64,000 bases of DNA from DATKNA01 sp963755755. Its GTDB lineage: Bacteria; Actinomycetota; Actinomycetes; Actinomycetales; Kineosporiaceae. Shown here in pieces: positions 25,560 to 36,367 of this stretch. Position numbers and translations under genes: made by a program. Under the pieces are notes generated by a model that was given only the letters and a program-made list of their open reading frames with translations, had not been told where the DNA came from and ran no database searches. The stretch is taken from positions 1-64,000 of the forward strand of contig CAVWLJ010000005.1 of the NCBI GenBank assembly GCA_963755755.1. Direction: 5' to 3'. Positions within the stretch are counted from its first letter, which is position 1; each line of letters starts with the position of its first letter.

Positions 25560-27997
25560 CTAGGCGTCGGCCGAGGCCGCGGCGGGTTCGACGGTGACCG
25601 GGGTGGTGAGCTGCCGGTCCGGCCCCACGACGCGTAGCTCCCCCGTCGAAACGTACCCGAGCGCGGCACGGGAGCTCGGTCGCCGAGGTGCCGACGAGCA
25701 CGTCCAGGTCGCCCGGTTCCACCACGCGGCGCAACGACCGGTCGGTGAACGCGGTCCTGTCGGCATGGAGCCGGAAGGCGACGTCCACGGCCTCGCCCGG
25801 CTCGAGCGGGACGCGGGCGAACCCGGTCAGCTGGCGGACCGGGCGGGTGACCGAGGCGACGACGTCCCGCAGGTACAGCTGGACGGTCTCGGTACCCGCG
25901 CGCCGGCCGGTGTTCCGGACCCGCACCGTCACCGTGATCTCGCCGTCCGTCGGGAGCTCGCCGGCCGAGGTCCGCAGATCGGCGACCTCGAAGGTGGTGT
26001 ACGCGGCGCCGTGGCCGAAGGGGAAGAGCGGGCGCGGGTCGAGGTTGCTGGTCCCGGTGTCGTCGGCGCCCAGCGGTGGCTGCAGGTAGGTACCGGGCTG
26101 GCCGCCGGCGGTCCGGGGGATCTGTACCGGGAGCTTGCCGGTGGGCTGGACCCGCCCGGAGAGGACGCCGGCGAGCGCGGCGCCGCCCTCCTCCCCCGGC
26201 ATGAACGCCTGGACGAGCCCGGCGGCACGCCCGTGCACGTCTCCGAGCGCGTACGGCCTGCCGGACACGACCACGACCACGACCGGCGTCCCGGTCCCGA
26301 GCAGTTCCTCCAGGAGGTCGGCCTGGACGCCGGGCAGCCGCAGGTCCTCGGCGTCGCACCCCTCGCCCGAGGTGCCACGCCCGAAGAGCCCGGCCAGGTC
26401 GCCGACGAAGGCGACCACGACGTCCGCCGCGCGGGCGGCCTCGGCGGCGGCGGCGAAGCCGGAGCGGTCGTGGTCGCGCACGTCGCATCCGCGCTCGTAG
26501 GTCACCTCGGTGTCGGGCAGCTCCGCCCGCAGCGCCTCGAGGGCGGTCGGCACGGTGACGCCGAGACCCATGCCGGGGAAGCGGGCCGACATGTGGTTGG
26601 GGAAGGCGTAGCAGCCCATGAAGGTGTGTCCGTCGTCGGCGCACGGCCCGACGACGGCGACCCGCCGGAGCTGCGGCCGGCCGGCCCCGAGCAGAGGCAG
26701 GGCGGAGCCCGCCTCGAGCAGCACGACGGATCGCTCGGCCAGCTCGCGGGCGATCGCCCGGTTCTCCGCCGAGTCGAGCTCCACGCCCGAGGCGCCGGCG
26801 ACCGACGCCTCCGGCGCCCAGTCCGGGTCGAGCAGGCCGAGCTGCGCCTTCTGCGTGAGCACCCGGCGCGCGGCGCGATCGACCAGCTGCTCGGGGATCA
26901 CGCCGCCGCGGACCTTCTCCACGAGCCCGGCGAAGCCGATCGTGTCGGGCAGCTCCACGTCGAGGCCGGCGGCGAGGGCCTGCGCGCCGGCGTCCGCGTC
27001 GTCGGTGGCGATCCGGTGCATCCGGGTGAGGAACGGGACCGCCCAGTAATCGGAGACGACGGTGCCCGCGAAGCCCCAGGTGTCGCGCAGCAGCTCGGTG
27101 AGCAGCCAGCCGTCCGCCCCCGCGGGGACGCCGTCCACGTCGGAGTAGGAGTTCATCACCGAGGCGGCTCCCGCAGAGGCCACCGCCGCCTCGAACGGCG
27201 GGAGGATCACGTCGAGCAACTCGCGTCGGCCCATCGACACCGGCCCGTGGTTGCGGGCACCTCGCGAGGCCGAATAGCCAGCGAAATGTTTCAGGGTCGC
27301 GAGGACCCCGCCCTCCTGCAGCCCGCGGACGTAGGCGGCGCCGAGCACGCTCACGAGATACGGGTCCTCGCCCATGGTCTCCTCGACGCGCCCCCAGCGG
27401 TAGTCGCGGACGACGTCGAGCACGGGCGCCAGCCCCTGGTGGACGCCGAGGGCGGCCATGTCACGGCCGATGGCAGCCGCCATCCGGCCGACGAGGTCGG
27501 GGTCGAAGGTGGCACCCCAGGCGATCGCGGCGGGATAGACCGTCGCGCCGAACGAGGTGAAGCCGGTGAGGCACTCCTCGTGGACGATCGCCGGGATGCC
27601 GAGCCGCGAGGCGGCCATCACGGTGCGCTGCTGCCGGACGAGCTCGGCGGCACCCTCCGCGGTGGTGACCGGAGCGCTGCCGTAGACGCGGGTCAGGTGG
27701 CCGAGCCCGTGCCGGGCCGACTCCTCGAGCGGCTCCGCGCCTGCGCCGGCGAACACGTCCTGCATCGGCGCGACATTGAGGTCGGCACCTGCCTGGGTGT
27801 CCGTCGGACTCGCCGCCCGGGTCGGATTCGTGGCCGAGCCAGCGGCTGCCGAGCTGACCGACCTTCTCCTCCAGGGTCATCACCCGCAGCAGAGCGTCGA
27901 CGCGTTCAGCTACCGAGCGGCCGACGTCCCGCCAGGCCTCGTCGCCGTCCGGAGCGGGAAGATCCTCCGTCCGGAGGATTGCGTCGGAGGTCGCCAC
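25560..27997 (-). CDS. GH3 beta-xylosidase/beta-glucosidase (two or more frameshifts)
   Basis: Intracellular GH3 enzymes of this type release xylose or glucose from imported oligosaccharides. GTG 27997, with GAAGGAGAG upstream, starts VATSDAILRTEDLPAPDGDE and VMTLEEKVGQLGSRWLG. After a slip near 27,815 it continues with DPLEESARHGL-like sequence, TVYPAAIAWGATFDPDLVGR, NHGPVSMGRRELLDVILPPF and the nucleophile strand GFAGTVVSDYWAVPFLTRMH. The C-terminal alpha/beta sandwich has VVAFVGDLAGLFGRGTSGEG and PFGHGAAYTTFEVADL, then a fibronectin-like domain. A slip near 25,690 precedes the end PVTVEPAAASADA. About 800 residues is normal. No signal peptide is seen. It resembles BxlA-type xylosidases more than cellobiases, with moderate confidence. 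It is co-transcribed with the LacI gene. Confidence 0.85.
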
Positions 27998-28026
27998 CGC
28001 AGCTCTCCTTCGAGGGTGTGAGTTTT

Positions 28027-28038
28027 CGAAATGTTTCG
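28027..28038. promoter_or_regulatory. LacI-type operator CGAAATGTTTCG
   Basis: The site is a perfect CGAAA-N2-TTTCG inverted repeat 30 bases upstream of the first GH3 gene, immediately followed by TTGACA (28,039-28,044). BxlR-type repressors of actinobacterial xyloside operons are described as recognising similar CGAA/TTCG repeats. I infer binding by the LacI protein at 24,495. Confidence 0.65.
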
Positions 28039-28171
28039 TTGACATACGGAGGCCTGATCGTGACCGCATTGAGATATTTTGATGAGCCTTACCCGGGGCC
28101 CCCGAGCGGGAAACTCGGCTCACTGTCTCCCATCGCGAACCTGAGCGACAAGACCCTTGACAGGGTTTCCG

Positions 28172-28183
28172 CGAAATCTTACG
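28172..28183. promoter_or_regulatory. Second LacI-type operator CGAAATCTTACG
   Basis: This is a near-palindrome matching the box at 28,027 in nine consecutive positions of the left half and centre. It is also followed at once by TTGACA (28,184-28,189). It lies about 150 bases upstream of the sugar-binding protein gene. The AT-rich stretch 28,018-28,190 stands out from its surroundings and contains no gene. Confidence 0.6.
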
Positions 28184-28335
28184 TTGACACGCGGCGGTCG
28201 CCGGTGAACACAAGGGCGCGGTTCCACCGCGCCGAACAGGGCAGGGCGAAGCACCCTCTCGCGCCGGCCCCGTCGGCGACCTCTGGTCCTTATGGTCGCC
28301 GCGCTCGGCCGCGGCCCTCGAGTACGGAGATCAGT

Positions 28336-29700
28336 GTGGATCCCAAGACCTCTCGTCGGAGTTTCCTCAGTCTCGCCCTCGGGGCGCCGATCGCCGGGGC
28401 CGCGCTCGCGTCCTGCGGCAGTTCGGGCCCCAGCGGCGCGGGCGCCAGCAGCAGCGGCAGCGGTGGTGGCGGCGGCGGTGGCAACGCCACCTTCTGGTTC
28501 CTCTCCGGTCAGCCGCAGCAGGCCGTGCGCGAGGACACGGTCAAGCGCTTCAACTCCTCCGGCGGCGGCACCATCGCGCTACACGGAGTTCCAGAACGAC
28601 GCCTACAAGACGAAGATCAAGACCGCCCTCGGGGCCGGCCAGGGGCCCACGATCATCTGGGGCTGGGGCGGCGGCGGCCTCGCGGAGGACGTCAAGGCGG
28701 GCCAGGTCATCGATCTGACGGACTGGTTCGAAGTCGAACCCGGAGCAGAAGACCCGGCGCTTCCCGTCGTCCTTCGGGGCGGCGACGGTCAACGGCAAGA
28801 TCTACGCCCTGCCGGCCGAGACGGTCACCCCGATCGTCTTCTACTACAACAAGAAGGTCTTCGAGAAGGCCGGCGTGTCCGAGCCCCCCAAGTCGTGGGC
28901 CGACATCATGAACCTGGTCAACACCTTCAACTCCAAGGGCATCGCGCCGTTCTCCCTCGGCGGGCAGTCGCGCTGGACGAACATGATGTGGCTGGAGTTC
29001 CTGCTCGACCGCATCGGCGGCTCGCAGGTCTTCCAGAACGTCTTCGAGGGCAAGAAGGACGCCTGGTCCGACCCGGCCGTCAAGGACATGCTGACCAAGG
29101 TCCAGGACCTCGTGAAGGCCAACGGCTTCATCAAGGGCTTCTCCTCGATCACCGCCGACTCCAACGCCGACCTCGCCGTGTTCTACACCGGCAGGGCCGC
29201 GATGATGGTCCACGGCGCCTGGACCTACGGCACCATGAAGCAGAGCGGCGGCGACCTCGTCAGCGGCGGCCACCTCGGGTACATGAACTTCCCGCCGGTC
29301 GACCCCTCGAAGGACAAGGGCGACCCCAGCGACACCGTCGGCAACCCCGGGCAGTACTACTCGATCTCCGCCAAGGCGACCCCGCAGCAGCAGGACGTCG
29401 CCAAGAAGTTCTTCAGCACCACGGTGCTCGACGACACCGAGATCCAGAAGTGGATCGCGACCGGCGCCGTGCCGCTCATCAAGGGGTCGGACAAGTTCTT
29501 CGGGTCGGGTCCGGACGCCGACTGGCTCAAGTTCAACTACGACGTCGCGTCCAAGGCCAAGGTCTTCGCGCAGTCCTGGGACCAGGCGCTCTCCCCGACC
29601 GCAGGCGGAGACGCTGCTGGACAACATCGCCAAGCTGTTCCAGCTGTCGATCACGCCGGACCAGTGGATCGACAACATGAACAAGGCCATTGGGTCATGA
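28336..29700 (+). CDS. Sugar ABC transporter substrate-binding lipoprotein (three frameshifts)
   Basis: GTG 28336 follows GGAG. The N-terminus VDPKTSRRSFLSLALGAPIA and the LASC lipobox form a Tat-type lipoprotein signal, so the protein is anchored outside the membrane. After a Gly/Ser linker comes NATFWFLSGQPQQAVREDTV. Slips near 28,580 and 28,745 precede the clean part: SEPPKSWADIMNLVNTFNSK, FSLGGQSRWTNMMWLEFLLD, FYTGRAAMMVHGAWTYGTMK and NPGQYYSISAKATPQQQDVA. A last slip near 29,605 precedes LLDNIAKLFQLSITPDQWID. The stop overlaps the next start by ATGA. Family 1 carbohydrate-binding proteins of about 450 residues match. It probably binds xylo- or gluco-oligosaccharides. Confidence 0.88.
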
Positions 29701-30617
29701 CCGCGCTGGCTCCCCCCGTCGTCAAGGGCTCGACGACGACGGGGGGCGGGGGGGCCGTCAAGGGCGCCACGGTGACATGGATGGCGCTGCCGGCGCTGAT
29801 CATGTTCACCATCTTCGGCGTCATCCCGCTGCTGGGCGTCCTGGTCCTGTCCTTCACCAGTTGGAACGGCATCGGCGCGATCAACTTCAACGGGGTCGGC
29901 AGCTGGCGCAGCGTCCTGGGTGACTCCGAACTGCCGCACGCGCTCTGGATCACCTTCAAGATCATGATCTTCACCTGGGTCATCCAGACGCCGGCCAGCA
30001 TTCTCATCGGCGTGTTCATGGCCGGGCACCAGCGCTACCGGGAGTTCCTCGCCACGCTGTTCTTCATCCCGCTGCTGCTGAGCTCGGCGGCGATCGCCGT
30101 CGCGTACAAGGCGCTGCTCGACCCCAACTTCGGCCTCGGGGCCGGGCTGCACCTGGCCTTCCTCACACAGGACTGGCTGGGCAACGGCACGCTCGCGTTC
30201 TGGGTGGTCCTGTTCATCGTGTCCTGGCAGTTCATCCCGTTCCACTCCCTGATCTACCAGGGCGCGGTGCGTCAGATCCCGGCGTCGATGTACGAGGCGG
30301 CCATGCTGGACGGCGCCGGCCGGATCCGGACGTTCTGGAGCATCACGCTGCCGCAGCTGCGCTACGTGATGGTCACGTCGTCGACGCTGATGATCGTCGG
30401 AGCGCTGACGTTCTTCGACCTCATCTTCGTGCTCACGGCGGGCGGCCCGGCGGACGCCACCCGCAACCTCGCCCTGGACATGTACATCCGAGGATTCCAG
30501 GGGAACCAGATGGGCCTGGCCAGTGCCATCGCCACGATCCTCGTGGTGATCGGTCTCGCGCTGGCCCTGTTCTTGCGCCGCATCGGCGGCAGCGGAAGTC
30601 AGCTCGAGGGGGCGTGA
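29697..30617 (+). CDS. Sugar ABC transporter permease (MalF-type)
   Basis: ATG 29697 overlaps the end of the binding-protein gene by four bases. The 306-residue protein has six helices, beginning MALPALIMFTIFGVIPLLGV and LVLSFTSWNGIGAINFNGVG. The cytoplasmic EAA loop that docks the ATPase is EAAMLDGAGRIRTFWSITLP near residue 195. FFDLIFVLTAGGPADATRNL is typical of oligosaccharide importers. The frame is intact through to TGA 30617. The cluster encodes no ATPase; in many actinobacteria one shared ATPase (MsiK) serves such importers, and I assume so here. Confidence 0.92.
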   Translation: MTALAPPVVKGSTTTGGGGAVKGATVTWMALPALIMFTIFGVIPLLGVLVLSFTSWNGIGAINFNGVGSWRSVLGDSELPHALWITFKIMIFTWVIQTPASILIGVFMAGHQRYREFLATLFFIPLLLSSAAIAVAYKALLDPNFGLGAGLHLAFLTQDWLGNGTLAFWVVLFIVSWQFIPFHSLIYQGAVRQIPASMYEAAMLDGAGRIRTFWSITLPQLRYVMVTSSTLMIVGALTFFDLIFVLTAGGPADATRNLALDMYIRGFQGNQMGLASAIATILVVIGLALALFLRRIGGSGSQLEGA

Positions 30618-30618
30618 C

Positions 30619-31517
30619 ATGGCCAACTACCGCGACCACCGGGGCGGCACCCGTACAGCAGCGGCCGGCAGCACCGCCGGGCCAGCGGATGCGCCACCTG
30701 CGTGAGATGAACTGGCTGGGAGGACTGGCCGCGCTGGATCTGGCTCGCGATCGTGATCATCCCGATCTACTGGATCGTGATCACGAGCTTCAAGGGCCAG
30801 GACATCTACTTCTCGGCCAACCCGATGGCGCCGCCGACCTCCCCGACGCTGGAGAACTATCAGTTCGTCTTCCAGTCGGGCTTCGCGCGGTACTTCGTCA
30901 ACAGCGTCATCGTCACGATCGGCGCGATCGTCCCGGCCCTGGTCATCTCCTTCATGGCCTCCTACGCGATCGTGCGCGGAGCGGGCAACCGGCTGCTGGG
31001 GTTCTTCAACGGGGTGTTCCTGATGGGTCTGGCCATCCCCATCCAGGCGACGATCATCCCCGTCTACCTGATCATCATCAAGCTGCACCTGTACGACACG
31101 CTGCTCGCGATCATCCTGCCGTCCATCGCGTTCGCCATCCCGCTGTCGGTGCTGGTGCTGAGCAACTTCGTCCGCGACGTCCCGAAGGAGCTCTTCGAGG
31201 CGATGCGGGTCGACGGTGCCACCGAGTGGCGCACCATGTGGAGCCTGGCGTTCCCGCTGACCCGCCCCGCGCTCGTCACGGTCGCGATCTACAACGGCCT
31301 GGCCATCTGGAACGGGTTCCTGCTGCCGCTGATCCTCACGCAGAACCCCGACCAGCGGCTCCTCCCGCTCGCGCTCTGGAGTTTCCAGGGCCAGTACAGC
31401 GTCAACATCCCCGCCGTCCTCGCGGCCGTGGTCCTCACCACCCTGCCCATCCTCATCCTTTACGTCATCGGTCGCCGCCAGCTCCTGTCCGGCCTCACCG
31501 CCGGCTTCAGCAAGTAG
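30619..31517 (+). CDS. Sugar ABC transporter permease (MalG-type, N-terminal frameshift)
   Basis: The start ATG 30619 is one base after the previous stop. The first 40 codons are disturbed by one or two slips near 30,630-30,705. The frame is clean from WEDWPRWIWLAIVIIPIYW onwards. ITSFKGQDIYFSANPMAPPT, VNSVIVTIGAIVPALVISFM and the EAA loop LFEAMRVDGATEWRTMWSLA are standard, as is YVIGRRQLLSGLTAGFSK at the C-terminus. With 29,697-30,617 it forms the heterodimeric channel. A hairpin follows the stop. Confidence 0.9.
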
Positions 31518-31528
31518 GTCCGACGCAC

Positions 31529-31578
31529 GCCGGCGGATCGTGCACGCCCGTTCCGACGGGCGTGCACGATCCGCCGGC
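31529..31578. terminator. Long perfect hairpin after the permease genes
   Basis: A 22-bp perfect stem (from GCCGGCGGATCGTGCACGCC at 31,529) closes a TTCCGA loop, without a T-tract, the usual actinobacterial form. It lies 12 bases after the permease stop and 37 bases before the second GH3 gene. It may reduce read-through or stabilise the upstream mRNA. Confidence 0.75.
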
Positions 31579-31614
31579 CACGCCCGAGCCGTCGAGCAGG
31601 AGGTACAGCAGGCG

Positions 31615-33784
31615 ATGACGACCAGCACCGGGCCCGCGGTCGCCTCGTTCGACCGGGCGGTCGACGCCGTCCGCGCCGGCGGCGACCCGGGCGCGGCGGC
31701 CCACGACCTGTACGCCCAGCTCACGGACGACGAACGACTCGGCCTGCTCGACGGCGACCAGCCGTTCTGGCCGGGGATGCCGGACATGATGGGCAAGGGC
31801 TACAACCTCGAGCCCATCGTGGCCGGGGCCGTGCCGCGGCTCGGCATCCCCGGCGTCCGGTTCGCCGACGGGCCGCGCGGGGCCGTGATCGGCAACTCCA
31901 CCGCGTTCCCGGTGCCGATGGCCCGCGGCGCGACCTGGGACCCCGAGCTCGAGGAACGCATCGGCGAGGTGATCGGCGCCGAGATCCGGGCCCAGGGCGG
32001 CAACTATTTCGGCGGGGTCTGCATCAACCTGCTGCGGCACCCGGCCTGGGGCCGCGCGCAGGAGACCTACGGCGAGGAACCGGCCCTGCTGGGCGCGATG
32101 GGGGCGGCCCTGGCCCGCGGCGCGCAGCGGCACGTGATGGCCTGCGTCAAGCACTACGCCTTGAACAGCATGGAGAACGCCCGGTTCACCGTCGACGTCA
32201 CCGTCGACGAGGCGACGTTGCACGAGGTCTACCTGCCGCACTTCAAGGCGGTCGTCGACGCCGGCGCCGCGAGCGTCATGAGCGCCTACAACTCGGTCAA
32301 CGGCACGTGGTGCGGGCAGAACCGGGTGCTGCTGACCGACATCCTCCGGGACGAGTGGGGCTTCGACGGCTTCGTCGTCTCCGACTTCATCTGGGGTCTG
32401 CGCGACCCCGTGGGATCGCTCGCCGCCGGTCTCGACGTGGAGATGCCGTTCGCGCAGCAGCGCGCGGGCGCCCTGCCGGCCGCGCTCGCGGCGGGGACCG
32501 CGGACTGGAAGGACGTGGAGCGGGCGGCGATCCGGATCCTGCGCACCCAGCTGCGCTCCGCCGCCTCGCTCGGTGCGCCGGCGCCCGCGCCGGAGGTGGT
32601 CGCCTCCGACGAGCACCGGGCGCTGGCCCGCGAGGTCGCGTCGCGCGGGATGGTCCTGCTCCGGAACGAGCCCGTGGGCGGTGCGCCGGTGCTGCCTCTG
32701 GACGCCGCGACGGCTCACCCGGCTCGCCGTCGTCGGCCGGCTCGCGGACGTCGCGAACACGGGGGACCACGGATCCTCCGACGTCCGCGCGCCGGCGGTC
32801 GTGACGCCACTCGCGGGGCTGCGCGCCGCCCTGCCCGAGGTCGAGATCGTGCGCCCCGAGTCCGGGTCGCCGGAGGCGCCGCCGCGGCCGCCACCGGTGC
32901 GGATGCCGCGGTCGTCGTGGTCGGGTACACGTCGCAGGACGAGGGCGAGTACGTCGGCTCGTTCGACCCCGCGCTCGCGACGCTCTACCCGCCCGAACCC
33001 GAGCCGGGCGCGTTCGCCGAACTCGCCCGGGTCTGGGAGGCCGGACCGCAGGACGTCGGCGGCGACCGCACGTCACTCCGGCTGCACGCCGAGGACGAAG
33101 CCGTGATCCATGCGGTCGCCGCGGCGAACCCGCGCACCGTCGTCGTCCTGGTGGCCGGCTCCGCCGTCGTCATCGAGGCGTGGCGGCACGAGGTCCCGGC
33201 CGTCCTGGTGGCCTGGTACGCCGGGATGGAGGGCGGGCACGCGCTCGCCGACGTCCTGCTCGGGGAGCCGGGAACCTGGCGGGCGGCTCCCGTTCGCCCT
33301 CCCCCGCGACGAGGCCGACCTGCCGCCGTTCGAGCGGAACGCCACGAGCGTCGTCTACGACCGCTGGCACGGGCAGCGCCGCCTCGACCGCGACGGTGTC
33401 GCCGCGGCGCACCCGCTCGGCTTCGGGCTCTCCTACACGACCTTCGCGATCGGCGGCGTCGACGTCCGAGCGGCCGCCGACGGCGTCGAGGTGCAGGCCG
33501 TGGTCGCCAACACCGGCGAGCGCGCGGGAGGCCACGTGGTGCAGGTGTACGTCACGCGGCCGGAGGCGGCGGGACGGCCCGCGGAGCGCTTCCTCGCCGG
33601 GTTCGCCCGGGTCGAGGTGCCCGCCGGGGAGCGGCGCGACGTGCGGATCGACGTCCCGCGCGACCGGCTCGCCGTCCGGCACGGGCCTGGCGACTGGCGC
33701 GTGACGCCCGGCAGCTACCGCTTCGACGTCGGCGCCTCCGCCGCCGACCCCGAGGGCACGGCGACGGCTCTCGATCTACCGTGA
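31615..33784 (+). CDS. Second GH3 beta-glucosidase/xylosidase (three frameshifts)
   Basis: ATG 31615 follows AGGAGG. The catalytic domain contains RLGIPGVRFADGPRGAVIGN, FPVPMARGATWDPELEERIG, MACVKHYALNSMENARF and the nucleophile strand GFDGFVVSDFIWGLRDPVGS. Slips near 32,710, 32,870 and 33,280 split the second domain, which still shows RLAVVGRLADVANTGDHGSS, VVVVGYTSQDEGEYVGSFDP and the LGFGLSYTTFAIGG strand. A fibronectin-like C-terminal domain ends at TGA 33784. It differs clearly in sequence from the GH3 protein at 25,560, so the pair is not a recent duplication. No signal peptide is present, so it acts on sugars already imported. Confidence 0.88.
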
Positions 33785-33828
33785 CCCGTGACCGGAACCG
33801 CTGGAGACCGACGCCCGGGAGGCCGACC

Positions 33829-35254
33829 GTGACGACCGAGACCGTGGGAACGACGCAGACGCAGACGGCAGGCACCGGGCCGTTGCGGTTCCCGGAGGGC
33901 TTCCTCTGGGGATCGGCCACCGCCGCGTACCAGATCGAGGGGGCCGCCCGGGACGACGGCCGGGGCCCGTCGATCTGGGACACCTTCAGCCGGACGCCGG
34001 GCAAGGTCGCCGGCGGCCAGACCGGGGACGTCGCCTGCGACCACTACCACCGCTATCGGGACGACGTCGCACTCATGGCCGAGCTGGGCCTCGCGGCCTA
34101 CCGGTTCTCCGTGTCGTGGCCGCGGATCCAGCCGGACGGCACCGGGCCCGTCGAACCCCGCGGTCTCGACTTCTACGACCGTCTGGTCGACGAGCTCCAG
34201 GGCGCCGGCATCCAGCCGCTGGTCACGCTCTACCACTGGGACCTGCCCCAGTCGCTCGAGGACCGGGGCGGCTGGACCTCGCGCGACACCTCCGAGGCGT
34301 TCGCCGAGTACGCGCAGACGGTGTACGCGCCGGCTCGGCGACCGGGTGCGCATCTGGACGACGCTCAACGAGCCCTGGTGCTCGTCCTACCTCGGCTACG
34401 CCTCCGGGCGCCACGCCCCCGGCCGGCAGGACCCGGCGGCCGCCTTCACGGCCGTCCACCACCTGCTGCTCGGCCACGGCCTCGCCGTGCAGGCCCTGCG
34501 GGCGGCCGGCGCACAGACCGTGGGCATCACCCTCAACCCGACGGTGGCCTTCCCGGCGGACGCCCAGGACGCCGACGACGTCGCCGCCGCCCGCCTCGTG
34601 GACGGCCTCCACAACCGCATCTTCTTCGACCCGCTCCTGCGCGGCAGTTACCCCGAGGACGTGCTCGAGCACGTCGCGCGCTTCACCCCGACGACCTTCG
34701 TCCAGGCCGGGGACGAGGCCATCCTGAGCGCCCCCATCGATCTGCTCGGCGTGAACTTCTACACGCCCACCTATGTCGCGGCCCGGCCCGACGGTGCGGG
34801 GAGCCCGGCGCATCCCGGGACCGAGGGCATCGAGTTCCTCCCGCCGCGCGGGCCGGTCACCGACATGAACTGGCGGATCGAACCCTCGTCGCTGACGACA
34901 CTGCTGCGCCGGATCTCCGACGACTACCCCGGCGTCCCCCTGGTCATCACCGAGAACGGGGCCGCCTACGCGACCGGGCCCGACGAGGGCGGCGAGCGGG
35001 TGCCGGACGCCGACCGCATCCGTTACCTCGACTCCCACCTGCGGGCCGCGCACGACGCGATCGCCGCGGGGGTCGACCTGCGCGGGTACTTCGTGTGGTC
35101 GCTGATGGACAACTACGAGTGGGCCGAGGGCTACAGCAAGCGCTTCGGCATCGTGCACGTCGACTACCGCACCCAGGCCCGCCTGCCCAAGGACAGCGCC
35201 CTCTGGTACCGGGACGTCATCCGCCGCAACGGGCTCGACGCCCCCGCGGTCTGA
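33829..35254 (+). CDS. bglA: GH1 beta-glucosidase (one frameshift)
   Basis: GH1 enzymes hydrolyse beta-glucosides and beta-galactosides in the cytoplasm. GTG 33829 starts a protein with FPEGFLWGSATAAYQIEGAA, then AYRFSVSWPRIQPDGTG and TLYHWDLPQSLEDRGGW. After a slip near 34,335 the acid/base motif TLNEPW follows. The nucleophile is in PLVITENGAAYA near residue 375, and YFVWSLMDNYEWAEGYSKRF marks the aglycone site. About 475 residues is normal. It closes the glycoside cluster of importer, two GH3 enzymes and GH1, which together could degrade mixed beta-linked plant oligosaccharides. It lies 44 bases after the second GH3 gene on the same strand. Confidence 0.93.
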
Positions 35255-35293
35255 GAGCGGGGGCGGACGCGTCCGGCGTCCGCCCCCCGGTTC

Positions 35294-36043
35294 TCACGCC
35301 TGGTGCGGAATGGCTGCGGCGGATTCGGCGGCCTGCGCCACCGCTTCGACGGACTCGGCGCGCTCCAGGTCGATGTCCTCGTCGGCGCGGACCAGCGGCC
35401 AGACGGCTGCTGCGAGCCCCGCCCCGACGAGCGGCGCGACGATGAACAGCCACAGCTGCTTGAGCGCTTCGGACCCGGCGAACAGGGCCGGCCCGATCGA
35501 CCGCGCCGGGTTGACCGAGGTGCCCGTCAGGTTGATGCCGACGAAGTGCACGGTCGCGAGCGCGAGGCCGATGGCCAGCCCGGCGAAGCCCGGAGCCGTC
35601 GCCCGGCCGGTGACGAGCAGCACGACGAGCACGAACAGCGCGGTGAGCAGCACCTCGATGACGAAGGCGCCGAACCCGTTGATCGTCTTGCCCCAGCCGT
35701 TGGTGCCCAGCGCGCCGGTCTGGTCCGTGACGTCGCCCCACTCGACGAACGCCTTGAGGAAGGCCCCGGCGACGATCGCCCCGACGAGCTGGGCGGCGAC
35801 GTACCCGCCCGCCTCCCGGAGGGAGATCCGCCGCGCGAGCAGGACGCCGAGGGTCACGGCGGGGTTGACGTGGCAGCCGGAGACGGGGCCGATGGCATAG
35901 ACGAGCGCGAGGAGGACCAGCCCGAAGGCGAGGGCCACCCCGGCGTAGCCCACGACCTGCAGCCCGAAGACGGCGCTGCCGACGGCGAAGAAGACCAGGA
36001 CGAACGTGCCCACCGCTTCCGCGGCGAGCTTCTTGCCGACCAT
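35294..36043 (-). CDS. aqpZ: Aquaporin Z-type water channel
   Basis: This 249-residue MIP-family membrane channel has both NPA boxes: GPVSGCHVNPAVTLGVLLA and GINLTGTSVNPARSIGPALF. The selectivity-filter context (FVGINLTGTSVNPAR, with His in the fifth helix at ATVHFVGI) fits a water-selective AqpZ rather than a glycerol facilitator. Helix 1 is EAVGTFVLVFFAVGSAVFGL. An insertion, VEWGDVTDQTGALGTNGWGK, occurs in the loop before helix 4, and an acidic tail ends the protein. The frame is intact, with ATG 36043 after AGGAG. It is convergent with bglA. The 324 bases upstream to the STAS gene hold no gene I can support. Confidence 0.93.
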   Translation of the reverse strand: MVGKKLAAEAVGTFVLVFFAVGSAVFGLQVVGYAGVALAFGLVLLALVYAIGPVSGCHVNPAVTLGVLLARRISLREAGGYVAAQLVGAIVAGAFLKAFVEWGDVTDQTGALGTNGWGKTINGFGAFVIEVLLTALFVLVVLLVTGRATAPGFAGLAIGLALATVHFVGINLTGTSVNPARSIGPALFAGSEALKQLWLFIVAPLVGAGLAAAVWPLVRADEDIDLERAESVEAVAQAAESAAAIPHQA

Positions 36044-36367
36044 GCGATCACTCCTGTTCGGATCGGGGATGGCGGATCAGGAGGCGCGACGCACGGACCC
36101 CGTCCACCAGCTGTGGCGCACTTCACGGCATGGATTCGACGCTAGGGGGTGCGGCATGCGGGCCGCATCCTTCGCCAGGTGATTGGACATCTACCGTCGC
36201 GGTCGGCGGTGCCGATCGCCTCGGTCCAGGTAGGTGGGATCCGGCGGCGCTCTGCGTGCTCGCCTGGCACGCGGCCGGTGCGGCGCACCGGCGGGCGGGC
36301 GGCGGCCGGGCGTGACACGATCCGCTGCGGAACGCAGCGGACCCCGGCAACGAGAAGGAGGCGGCCG

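Noticed and set aside
25594..28911. A plus-strand 1105-residue protein opposite the first GH3 gene
   Set aside because: It is low-complexity Arg/Ala/Gly sequence with no domain, a shadow of a high-GC gene on the other strand; only its 3' end coincides with the binding-protein N-terminus.
31540..35445. A giant 1301-residue fused GH3-GH1 protein in one plus-strand frame
   Set aside because: The frame passes through both genes only because slips bring them into phase; each gene has its own start and ribosome site, and the GH3 gene ends normally at 33784.
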